Part shown: positions 6,942 to 14,126 of the stretch, in pieces
Numbering within the stretch: position 1 is the stretch's first letter
Layout of the letters: each line of letters opens with the position of its first letter
Source of the DNA: JAAYDH01 sp035353055
GTDB taxonomy: Bacteria > Bacillota_I > Bacilli_A > RFN20 > CAG-826
Reading direction: 5' to 3'
DNA length: 54,969 nucleotides
NCBI GenBank assembly: GCA_035353055.1
Contig: DAOPYW010000006.1
Span: forward strand, 1-54,969
Made by a program: the position numbers and the translations under genes
Notes under the pieces: model-generated
What the model was told of the DNA's origin: nothing
What the model saw: only the letters and a program-made list of their open reading frames with translations
Databases searched by the model: none

Positions 6942-9278
6942 TTATTTCTTAAAGAATTTTAAGAGATGATTTGTCACTTCTTGAGAATTGAGAACCACGA
7001 GATAATTGCTCCACTCGACGCGGAAGAGGTCTTGATATTGGCGATACATGTACCTTTCATCGATCAGAAGAGCGGCCCCGCGGTCCTCTTCGCTTCTGAT
7101 CACTCTTCCCACCGCTTGCATGACTTTATTCATGCCGGGATTGAGATAGGCGTAATCGTGGCCTGGTTTCTCTTGCTTTTTATAGTAAGCGGCTATTTGG
7201 TCGCTCTCAAAGTTGATGCGCGGCATTCCAATTCCGATAATCACCGCCCCGATTAAGCGGTCATCGATGAGATTGATGCCTTCGGCAAAAGAGCCACCGA
7301 TCACTAAAAAGCCCACCGTTGTCTCAACAGGATGACTGGTGAAGTGATTGAGGAAATCCTCCTTCTCTTCGTCGGTCATATCGCGGTTTTGACGGTAGAA
7401 AACAAAATCTTTATCGGAGAAGAATCCCAGAAGTTTTTCCAAGTATTCATAGCTGGGGGTGTAGACAAAATAGTTGCCAGTTTTGACACCGGTAAAGGCG
7501 CGGATGTATTCCGCCACTTCTTCGTAGGAAGCTTCGCGATTTTTGTATTTGACTGATACTTTTGGCGCCACCATTAATTTAAAATTACTAGCGGGAAATG
7601 GCGAGGGCAGAATCAAAGTCGGATCGCTGTCCTTTTTCCCTCCGAGAGTATCGATGAAATATTCGATAGGGGATAGAGTCGCAGAGAAGAAGACGCTCCC
7701 TTTTAAGCGATCGGTCATCGATGAGATAAAATGTGAAGCATCCAAACAAAATAGATGAATCTTGATATCATCACCAACCTGATAATAGGCGATGTATCTC
7801 TCGCTATAAAACTCGCTGATTCGCATGAAACGATTCGCTTCAAGATAGAATTCTAATAGATCTTTGCTGACGACTTCGTGCTCATTCTTATTGAGATCTT
7901 GCATCAGGTTGATAAAAGAAGTGAGAAGCTTGAAATTCTCTTCAGGCAGATCTTCCAAAATCGTATTCCCCTCAGGATTAGATGTTGTGATTTCTTGGAA
8001 CATCTTGTCCAGTTTGCTCATCATCTTTTTCAATCGTGAATGCTTGACTTTACGTATCGACTTGCGAGCTTTTAAAAAGGCGATATAGCTGACAGAAGCG
8101 CTATACATATCTCTAGAGCGGTCAACGAGATTGTGAGCTTCATCGACCAAGGCTAAGAAATGGCTGGCATCTTCATCAAAGTACCTTTTCATATATGAAA
8201 TAGGGTCAAATACATAATTGTAATCGCAGATAATTAAGTCGCAGAACAAGGATAAATCGAGTTCTAGTTCAAAAGGGCAAAGCTCGTTCTCTCTAGCTAT
8301 TTTCACGATGGTTTCATAATTAAAAGTGGAATGATCGAGGAGAGATTGCTTTAAGACGCTCTGAATCTTATTGTAATATCCCTTCGCAAAGGGGCATTCA
8401 TCTGGATTGCAGGCTTGACCAGAAGAAAAGCATATTTTATCTTTTGCGGTCACCACTATGTCGTTTAAAACGAGCGATTTGCTCTTCAGCAGTTCCGCCG
8501 CTTCATAAGCTGCTTCTTTTCCCGATGTCTTAGCGGTCAGATAAAAGATCTTGCTGTGCTCATCATCGCTGAGAGATTTGATAAACGGAAAGAGCGTCGA
8601 CATGGTCTTGCCAATTCCAGTAGGCGCTTCGCAGTAGAAGCGACCACCATTTTTAGTGATTCCGTAGGCATATTTAGCTAGCTCTCTTTGACCTCGACGA
8701 TACTTGTCGAAAGGAAACTGCATATTTTTGATTGAGATATCGCGCTCTTCCTGATGGCGGAAGACGATATTCATAAAAGCGAGATAATCATATAGGAGCC
8801 CGTAGACGAATTGCTCTAGCTCCTCTTTGAGAAAGCTGTAGTAATCGACCATTCGTTCTTTTTCTTTGCCTTGGCGAATATAAGTCATTCTCACACCGAC
8901 ATGAGAGAGATGCTGCTCATAGAGAAACATCAGGGCATAGCATTTAGCCTGCCCTAGATGCCATTCGTTATTTTCTTCCCTGAAAGTCCCTAAATCCACG
9001 ACCGAAGATTTAATCTCGTCAATGAGGAATTCATCGGCATCTTTTTTGATGACTCCATCAGCCCGCCCCTGCAGCTCAATTGTCACTTCGTCGATGACAA
9101 AAGTATGCTTCAAAGGATATTCGCTGATGTACTCGCTGCCTTGCTTTTCTTGAAAGCTGGCGTGGATGCGGCTGCCTTCTTGCATCGAGCTGCGGTTAAA
9201 GACGCGATTATCGATATCACCTTTGCGCAAAAGAAAGTCCACGAGTTGATGAACTGATAATTCCAGTGATTTATTCAT
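6942..9278 (-). CDS. PD-(D/E)XK nuclease fused to a DinG/XPD-type Fe-S helicase
   Basis: 778 residues. The N-terminal about 170 residues look like a RecB/Cas4-type nuclease: GRADGV (D74), DEIK (E88, K90) and the downstream GQAKCYA helix (Q110). The rest is a superfamily 2 helicase of the DinG/Rad3 group: Walker A EAPTGIGKT (217-225), four cysteines C283, C290, C295 and C334 placed to hold a 4Fe-4S cluster, DEAH (379-382), and C-terminal motifs GSFAEGIN and QAVGRVIRSEED. It probably unwinds and trims recombination or repair intermediates. The nuclease-helicase layout is known in Bacillota but the cell role is unclear. It follows the fmt terminator directly. Confidence 0.88.
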   Translation of the reverse strand: MNKSLELSVHQLVDFLLRKGDIDNRVFNRSSMQEGSRIHASFQEKQGSEYISEYPLKHTFVIDEVTIELQGRADGVIKKDADEFLIDEIKSSVVDLGTFREENNEWHLGQAKCYALMFLYEQHLSHVGVRMTYIRQGKEKERMVDYYSFLKEELEQFVYGLLYDYLAFMNIVFRHQEERDISIKNMQFPFDKYRRGQRELAKYAYGITKNGGRFYCEAPTGIGKTMSTLFPFIKSLSDDEHSKIFYLTAKTSGKEAAYEAAELLKSKSLVLNDIVVTAKDKICFSSGQACNPDECPFAKGYYNKIQSVLKQSLLDHSTFNYETIVKIARENELCPFELELDLSLFCDLIICDYNYVFDPISYMKRYFDEDASHFLALVDEAHNLVDRSRDMYSASVSYIAFLKARKSIRKVKHSRLKKMMSKLDKMFQEITTSNPEGNTILEDLPEENFKLLTSFINLMQDLNKNEHEVVSKDLLEFYLEANRFMRISEFYSERYIAYYQVGDDIKIHLFCLDASHFISSMTDRLKGSVFFSATLSPIEYFIDTLGGKKDSDPTLILPSPFPASNFKLMVAPKVSVKYKNREASYEEVAEYIRAFTGVKTGNYFVYTPSYEYLEKLLGFFSDKDFVFYRQNRDMTDEEKEDFLNHFTSHPVETTVGFLVIGGSFAEGINLIDDRLIGAVIIGIGMPRINFESDQIAAYYKKQEKPGHDYAYLNPGMNKVMQAVGRVIRSEEDRGAALLIDERYMYRQYQDLFRVEWSNYLVVLNSQEVTNHLLKFFKK

Positions 9279-9284
9279 AAGAAT

Positions 9285-9290
9285 ATAGTA
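9285..9290 (-). promoter_or_regulatory. -10-like hexamer six bases before the helicase ATG
   Basis: TACTAT six bases upstream of the start at 9278, with no Shine-Dalgarno. It directly abuts the T-tract of the fmt terminator. No good -35 is visible. Confidence 0.45.
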
Positions 9291-9319
9291 AAGAAAAAGA
9301 CTAGTTATTGCTAGTCTTT
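9291..9319 (-). terminator. Terminator of fmt
   Basis: AAAGACTAG-CAATAA-CTAGTCTTT followed by TTCTTT on the minus strand. The 5' arm overlaps the fmt stop codon. Confidence 0.88.
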
Positions 9320-10256
9320 ACTCGAAGATTCGCCCGAATAATTGATGGTTCCCATTAATAAATGAGCGATAATCCATTCTTTTTTTGCCTTCTTTTTGAA
9401 CTTCCAGCAAGGAGAGTTGCCCTCCGTTCAATTGAATGACGAGGCCGTCTTTGTCGGCCTTGATAACCTCGCCTACTTGTCCTTTAGCAGGCAATTTAAC
9501 TAATTCAGCGCGGAATACTTTGATCTTTGCCCCATCGAGGATGAAATACGCTCCTGGTCTATCGCTGAGAGCTCTAATCCAGCCGAGGATTTGGTCGGCT
9601 TCTTGGGACAGATCGATTCTCTCTTGTTCGATTTTAATTGTCGGAGCAAAAGTGATCAGGTTCTCGTTTTGCAGTTCTCCCGGCAGTTGGCCATCGACAT
9701 ATAAGGGCAAATTTTCCAAGATTAAGTCTTTGGCAGCCAACCCCATCTTTTTAAATAGCGAGGTGGCATTATCATCTGGTGTTATCTCGACTTTTTGCTT
9801 CGCATACATGCGCCCTGCATCCATTTCAGCAATCATTTCCATGAGTGTCATTCCCGTCATTTTCTCATTATTGATGAGAGCGTATTGAATAGGCGCAGCG
9901 CCACGATATTTAGGAAGCAGCGAGCCATGGAGATTTAGGCATCCGTATTTAGGAATGTCCAAAAGACCTTGGGGAACAATTTGCCCATAGGCTAGAGTGA
10001 TGATTAAATCAGGTTCCAAATCTTTGACGAATTCATATTCCTTGCGTATTTTTAAAGGCTGAAAAACAGGAATTCCATATTTTTCGGCCACTAATTTTGT
10101 CGGTACTTTTTCGAGTTCGCCATGCCTTCCGACGGGCCGATCTGGCTGAGCGATGAGCCCGACAAAATGATAGCCATCTTCAATCATGGATTCGAACACA
10201 TAAGCGCTGATGCGGGGGGTGCCCATAAATACAAGGCGTAGATTTTCTTTTTCCAT
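9318..10256 (-). CDS. fmt: Methionyl-tRNA formyltransferase
   Basis: Fmt formylates initiator Met-tRNA using 10-formyltetrahydrofolate. The 312-residue product starts EKENLRLVFMGTP, carries the catalytic and folate-site stretch HGSLLPKYRGAAP (about residues 110-122), and ends in the usual C-terminal tRNA-binding domain. The ATG at 10256 is chosen over a TTG one codon upstream. No Shine-Dalgarno is visible and a TATTAT hexamer ends seven bases before the ATG, so the mRNA is predicted to be leaderless. The gene is divergent from the phosphodiesterase gene and shares a short symmetric promoter region with it; a terminator closes it as a single-gene unit. Confidence 0.97.
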   Translation of the reverse strand: MEKENLRLVFMGTPRISAYVFESMIEDGYHFVGLIAQPDRPVGRHGELEKVPTKLVAEKYGIPVFQPLKIRKEYEFVKDLEPDLIITLAYGQIVPQGLLDIPKYGCLNLHGSLLPKYRGAAPIQYALINNEKMTGMTLMEMIAEMDAGRMYAKQKVEITPDDNATSLFKKMGLAAKDLILENLPLYVDGQLPGELQNENLITFAPTIKIEQERIDLSQEADQILGWIRALSDRPGAYFILDGAKIKVFRAELVKLPAKGQVGEVIKADKDGLVIQLNGGQLSLLEVQKEGKKRMDYRSFINGNHQLFGRIFE

Positions 10257-10263
10257 CAACTCA

Positions 10264-10299
10264 ATAATAATTCATTTTGTTAACAAAATACATTAAAAT
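10264..10299 (+). promoter_or_regulatory. Symmetric divergent promoters around a 16-bp palindrome
   Basis: The 49-bp space between the two start codons holds the perfect palindrome ATTTTGTTAACAAAAT (10274-10289), centred midway between them. A minus-strand TATTAT (10269-10264) ends seven bases before the fmt ATG, and a plus-strand TAAAAT (10294-10299) ends six bases before the phosphodiesterase ATG. The palindrome lies where both -35 regions would be. Confidence 0.6.
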
Positions 10300-10305
10300 G
10301 TGTCT

Positions 10306-10752
10306 ATGAAAATTGCTTTATGCTCAGATAGCCACGGCAATAACCGGGCTCTTGATGAGATCTATAAAAAATTCCCCGATTGCGATTTATACCTCCATGC
10401 TGGAGATAGCGAAACTACCTCTTCCAGCATCTTTCCTTTTGAGACGGTGAAGGGAAATCGCGATTGGGACAATAACTTGCCAGAAAAGTTAATGATCAAC
10501 ACTCCCTATGGAATGCTTTTTATGCAGCACAACCCCATGATCTCATCCGCTTTCTTAAGAAAACATAAGGTGAAAATCTTTGTTTTTGGGCATACCCATG
10601 CTCGAAAATATCAAGTTGAAGATGGGATTGCTTATATCAACCCAGGAGCGATTTCTTTTTCTCGCGATGGAAACGATCTGTCGTTCGCGATTCTCGATAT
10701 TGATGAGCAGGGTGTCAAAGTCAATTTTCACGGTTTACTCGACAAAAAATAA
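10306..10752 (+). CDS. YfcE/MJ0936-type metallophosphoesterase
   Basis: A 148-residue calcineurin-like phosphoesterase that would hydrolyse phosphodiesters with a two-metal centre; the physiological substrate is unknown. Metal ligands are visible in order: D8 and H10 (CSDSHGN), D in HAGDSE, N in KGNRDWD, H in MQHNP, and GHTHARK. I prefer the ATG at 10306, matching the usual MKIAxxSDxHG start, to the GTG two codons upstream. TAAAAT ends six bases before it and there is no Shine-Dalgarno, so a leaderless transcript is predicted. It is divergent from fmt. Confidence 0.9.
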   Translation: MKIALCSDSHGNNRALDEIYKKFPDCDLYLHAGDSETTSSSIFPFETVKGNRDWDNNLPEKLMINTPYGMLFMQHNPMISSAFLRKHKVKIFVFGHTHARKYQVEDGIAYINPGAISFSRDGNDLSFAILDIDEQGVKVNFHGLLDKK

Positions 10753-10767
10753 AATATCTAATATGAT
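10739..10767 (+). promoter_or_regulatory. Promoter of the acyl-AMP ligase gene
   Basis: TCGACA (10739-10744), 17-bp spacer, TATGAT (10762-10767); each hexamer matches consensus 5/6. The -35 overlaps the end of the phosphodiesterase gene. AGGGGG precedes the ATG at 10795. Confidence 0.7.
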
Positions 10768-10794
10768 TTGTGAAAGATGTAGGGGGATTATCTC

Positions 10795-12781
10795 ATGTAT
10801 CCGGAATACAAAAAAATCAACGACTTCTTGATGTCAGCTTCGCTTGTGATGGAGACGCCGAAGCGAATGCAGGACATTTTCGGTATTCTTTGCAAAAGAA
10901 ACGCCAGCCAAGTAGCGGTTGAATATTACGATATCAAAGGCAAACTCAAGCATTATAAATATAAAAAGATGAAGGTTAACGCTTTGGCGTTTGCCTCCAC
11001 GATAACTAACATTCTTAAAGCCGATGGCTTGCATCATCCGGTGGGACTAAAAGTCGCTAACAATCACCACTGGGGAGAGATCTTCTGGGCTATTCTCATG
11101 GCAGGATATAAACCCTTATTAATCGATGCTAGACTCCCAAAAGAAGCCGCGCAAAATATTCTCAAGCAAAGCCACGCTGTCGCCATCATCACCGATGACA
11201 TTTACAATTACGAAGTCACGAAGATTTCAAGCGATGATCTCACCGATGTTAAATCAGATAATTCTTTTGCTCCCGTTTGGGATGATGAGATCATTTTTTG
11301 CTCCAGCGGCACCACTGGCGATGTGAAATTAATGATTTACAATGGCGAAGCTATCTGCCATCAACTCTGCTGCTCATTAGATATGGCAAAAGAGACGAAA
11401 GAAATCATGTATCCAAAGCAATTTGGCAAAATCAAAATTTTGGCGATGATTCCTTTCCATCATATCTTTGGTTTCGTCGCGGTTTTTCTCTGGTATACCT
11501 TCTACGGAAAAACTCTCGTTTTCCCCAGCTCGATTACTCCGAGTGAAATTCAAAAGATATGCCAAAAAGCTGGCGTCACTCACGTCTACAGCGTGCCATT
11601 ATTCTGGGACAGCCTCGCCTTAAAAAAGAAAAGTCGATCTATTAGAAGGAGATAAGAGAGTTCTATTTACTCAATTAATGGAATACAATCTCGGCAAAAT
11701 CACCAAGAGCGAAGCTGGAAAAGCCGGCTGGGATGTCACTCGCAAAGTGATTCAAAAAATGCTCCTTGGTCCAAAGATCAGATTCTGCATTTCGGGTGGA
11801 GGATTTCTCTCCACTGATACCGCTAAAGCAATCAATGGATTAGGATATCCTCTTTGCAACGGCTATGGAATGACTGAGATTGGAGTAACGTCCGTTGAAC
11901 TTTCTAGCGATGTAAAAGAGAGGTTAAAGTGCAGCATTGGAAAACCATTCCATGGTGTCATTTATAAAATCAATGAAAATCACGAGCTTTTAGTTAAATC
12001 TCCTGCCTTGCATGTCCGAGAAATTATCGGCGGTCAAGAGCAGAAGGCTTCTATCGACGAAGATGGCTTTTTCCATACTGGCGATATCGCAGAAATGGAA
12101 GAAGATGGCAGCTACTATCTCAAAGGGAGAATCAAGGATGTCATCATCAATGCCGATGGAGAAAACATATTCCCCGATGAACTCGAAGATGCATTTAAAG
12201 GTCTTCCCCACGTCACTCATCTATGCGTGCTGGGAGTGAAAGCTAAAAGTTCGCACGAAGAAAAGATTGCCCTAGTTTTGGATCTGGACAACGAGGTCAC
12301 TGACGAGCAGCTGGAGTCAGTGAAGGAACAGGTTAAAGAGAGATCAAAACATCTGCCGCACCATGCCAAAATTTCTGAAGTGTATTTAGCAAAGAATAAA
12401 CTCCCATTGGCAAACGGGATAAAAGTCAAGCGATTCATAGTTAAAAAAGCTTTGGAAAGCGATTCGGCTGACTACATCTCAATCAACGCAAAAAAAGAAG
12501 CGAAAAAATTCGATGGATTCGATGAAAAGACCATCAAGGAAATCCTTGTTCCTATGAGAGAAATCTTCTCCAAAGTCCTCGTCTTGTCAGCCTTCAAAAT
12601 CGAAGATGATGCTCACTGGATCGACGATCTCGGAGGAGACTCCATGAACTATGTCGAATTGATTAAAGAAGTGCAAGATAAATTCACGATTGACCTCCCC
12701 GAAGATAAGCTTGGAACGATGACAACCGTCAATGATTTCGTTTATGAAGTGGCCGTTCTCCAAAAGGGAAATGGAAAATAA
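10795..12781 (+). pseudogene. AMP-dependent acyl ligase with C-terminal acyl carrier domain, one-base frameshift
   Basis: Two reading frames (10795-11655, then the next frame from about 11624 to 12781) together encode one ANL-superfamily enzyme that would adenylate a carboxylic acid and load it on its own carrier domain. The first carries the AMP-binding signature CSSGTTGDVK; the second carries YGMTE, HTGDIAEM, KGRIKDVIINADGENIFPDELE, then an acyl carrier domain with LGGDSMNYVEL, whose Ser would bear phosphopantetheine. Frames join if one A is removed from the A6 run at 11622-11627, giving about 661 residues. The second frame has no usable start with a Shine-Dalgarno. It may be a real mutation, transcriptional slippage or a sequencing error. 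Confidence 0.82.
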
Positions 12782-12793
12782 CACATAAATAAT

Positions 12794-12822
12794 TTGCATT
12801 ATTTCACGACATTTGATAACAT
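12794..12822 (+). promoter_or_regulatory. Candidate promoter of rpsT
   Basis: TTGCAT (12794-12799), 17-bp spacer, TAACAT (12817-12822). Hexamer matches are moderate (3/6 and 4/6); the position suits the AGAGGA site before rpsT. Confidence 0.5.
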
Positions 12823-12850
12823 AACTACCGATATTGAAAGAGGAACATCT

Positions 12851-13114
12851 ATGGCAAACATAAAATCACAAATTAAACGCATTGAAACAAACGAGAAAGC
12901 CCGCGTTAGAAATTCATCCGCAAAATCAGCGATGAGAACCGCCACTAAAAAAGTTAAGTTAGCAGTTGAAGCTAAGGACTTAGCCAAAGCCGAAGCGGTT
13001 TTAGTGGAAGCTTTCCGCCTTATCGACAAGTCTGTTAGCGATGGCGTCCAACACCAAAACACTGCTGCTCGTCAAAAGGGTGAGTTACAACGTTTAGTTA
13101 ATTCGATTAAATAA
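12851..13114 (+). CDS. rpsT: 30S ribosomal protein S20
   Basis: S20 binds 16S rRNA early in 30S assembly. The 87-residue, Lys/Ala-rich helical product begins ANIKSQIKRIETNEKARVRN, the typical S20 N-terminus, and ends HQNTAARQKGELQRLVN. The start at 12851 follows AGAGGA; the longer reading frame upstream is not used. It converges on holA, with only three bases between stop codons, the usual Bacillota arrangement. Its terminator lies within the holA 3' coding end. Confidence 0.97.
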   Translation: MANIKSQIKRIETNEKARVRNSSAKSAMRTATKKVKLAVEAKDLAKAEAVLVEAFRLIDKSVSDGVQHQNTAARQKGELQRLVNSIK

Positions 13115-13117
13115 GTT

Positions 13118-14089
13118 TTAGCGATTCTTGAAATTGATTAGAAATAATTCAAATGCATAATAGCGGTCTACGAGACCGCTTTTAATTTGCGTATCTAGCT
13201 CAAATAGATCATCGAGAGTTTGATTGATAGCAGCTTGTGAGATTGAGCGAATGGATCGCATCATAATCTGAGCGCGAATTGGGTTAATATGGAGTTCATT
13301 AGCGATCGCATTGGACTCTAAACCCTTTTTATAAAGGAAAGAAATCTGATTCAACAAGCGAAATTGATTAGCCAGCATACCGATGAGAGTGATTGGCTCC
13401 ACCATCGCCACTTTTAAGTCGCGAAATAGTCCAATTGCCTGGGAATTATTATGTTGAAGGAGATGGTTAAAAATCAAAAAGGCATTGTCCTCTAATGGCC
13501 TATTAACCATTTTAATTACGTCATCATAGGTGATGTGATCGGTGAAAAGCTCTAGAATAGCCACGCTATTTTGAAACAGAGCGACATCTCCAGAAGTCCT
13601 TTGGCTAAGCTCCAATAAAGCCTCATTATCGATTTTTAATTGCTTGAGATCGCGGCAGTAATGGACTGCATAGCTTTTCCATTGATCAGCGGTTGGATCG
13701 ACGATTTCGAAGGTCTTTCCATGCTTTTGAATCATCTGATAGATTTCTCCGCTTTTATCGATGTTGGAAGAGGGGGCGATTAAAATCAAATCGCATTCTT
13801 CTGAAGGCTTTTCGATAAATTTAGTCAGTAGATCGTATTTTTGCTCGCTCTCAATTTTATTCCGTGGTCTAGGCTTCAATAGAAAATAGCATGATTCAAC
13901 CACGACCACCTTGTGATCATATCCCAAAGGCAAAGAATTAGCATCGTCGATGCATTCCTGAATCAATGTGTTGCTGCCATCGTAGCGAACATAATTCATC
14001 TCATCATTATCCGGAAGTCTTTCTTTGATAATGGCAGCAAGCCTTTTTTTAATCGTGGGTGTTTGGTTCCCAAATATCAAATAAACCAT
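13118..14089 (-). CDS. holA: DNA polymerase III subunit delta
   Basis: HolA (YqeN in Bacillus) is the delta subunit of the clamp loader that opens the sliding clamp. The 323-residue product has the family N-terminus VYLIFGNQTPTIKKRLAAI and the all-helical C-terminal region with MVEPITLIGMLANQFRLLNQI, typical of delta. Gene context (comEC upstream, rpsT convergent) matches Bacillota. An extended -10 ends six bases before the ATG and no Shine-Dalgarno is visible, predicting a leaderless transcript independent of the com genes, from which it is separated by a terminator. Confidence 0.93.
   Translation of the reverse strand: MVYLIFGNQTPTIKKRLAAIIKERLPDNDEMNYVRYDGSNTLIQECIDDANSLPLGYDHKVVVVESCYFLLKPRPRNKIESEQKYDLLTKFIEKPSEECDLILIAPSSNIDKSGEIYQMIQKHGKTFEIVDPTADQWKSYAVHYCRDLKQLKIDNEALLELSQRTSGDVALFQNSVAILELFTDHITYDDVIKMVNRPLEDNAFLIFNHLLQHNNSQAIGLFRDLKVAMVEPITLIGMLANQFRLLNQISFLYKKGLESNAIANELHINPIRAQIMMRSIRSISQAAINQTLDDLFELDTQIKSGLVDRYYAFELFLINFKNR
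13162..13188 (+). terminator. rpsT terminator embedded in the holA coding end
   Basis: Plus-strand stem AGCGGTCT / AGACCGCT (8 bp, loop ACG) followed by TTTAATTT, 47 bases beyond the rpsT stop and inside the last codons of convergent holA. Confidence 0.88.
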
Positions 14090-14095
14090 GTAAAC

Positions 14096-14104
14096 ATTAT
14101 GACA
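14096..14104 (-). promoter_or_regulatory. Extended -10 promoter of holA
   Basis: TGTCATAAT on the minus strand, ending six bases before the holA ATG, and overlapping the T-tract end of the comEC terminator. Confidence 0.6.
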
Positions 14105-14126
14105 AAAAACTACATAAAAATGTAGT
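14102..14126 (-). terminator. Terminator of comEA-comEC
   Basis: Stem ACTACAT / ATGTAGT with loop TTTT, then TTTTTG on the minus strand. The stem includes the last codons and TAG stop of comEC. Confidence 0.85.

Noticed and set aside
11620..11630. A_AAA_AAG slippery heptamer at the acyl ligase break as a programmed -1 frameshift
   Set aside because: The zero-frame codons do read TTA AAA AAG, but the downstream half is in the +1 frame; a -1 slip leads into the wrong frame. Only loss of one base (or +1 slip) restores the protein.
11645..11680. AAGGAG at 11646 as ribosome site for a separate second protein starting at 11678
   Set aside because: The ATG is 26 bases downstream of this site, far beyond normal spacing, and no start codon lies closer in the same frame.
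12782..12850. Terminator for the acyl ligase gene
   Set aside because: No stable hairpin with U-tract is visible between its stop codon and the rpsT promoter.
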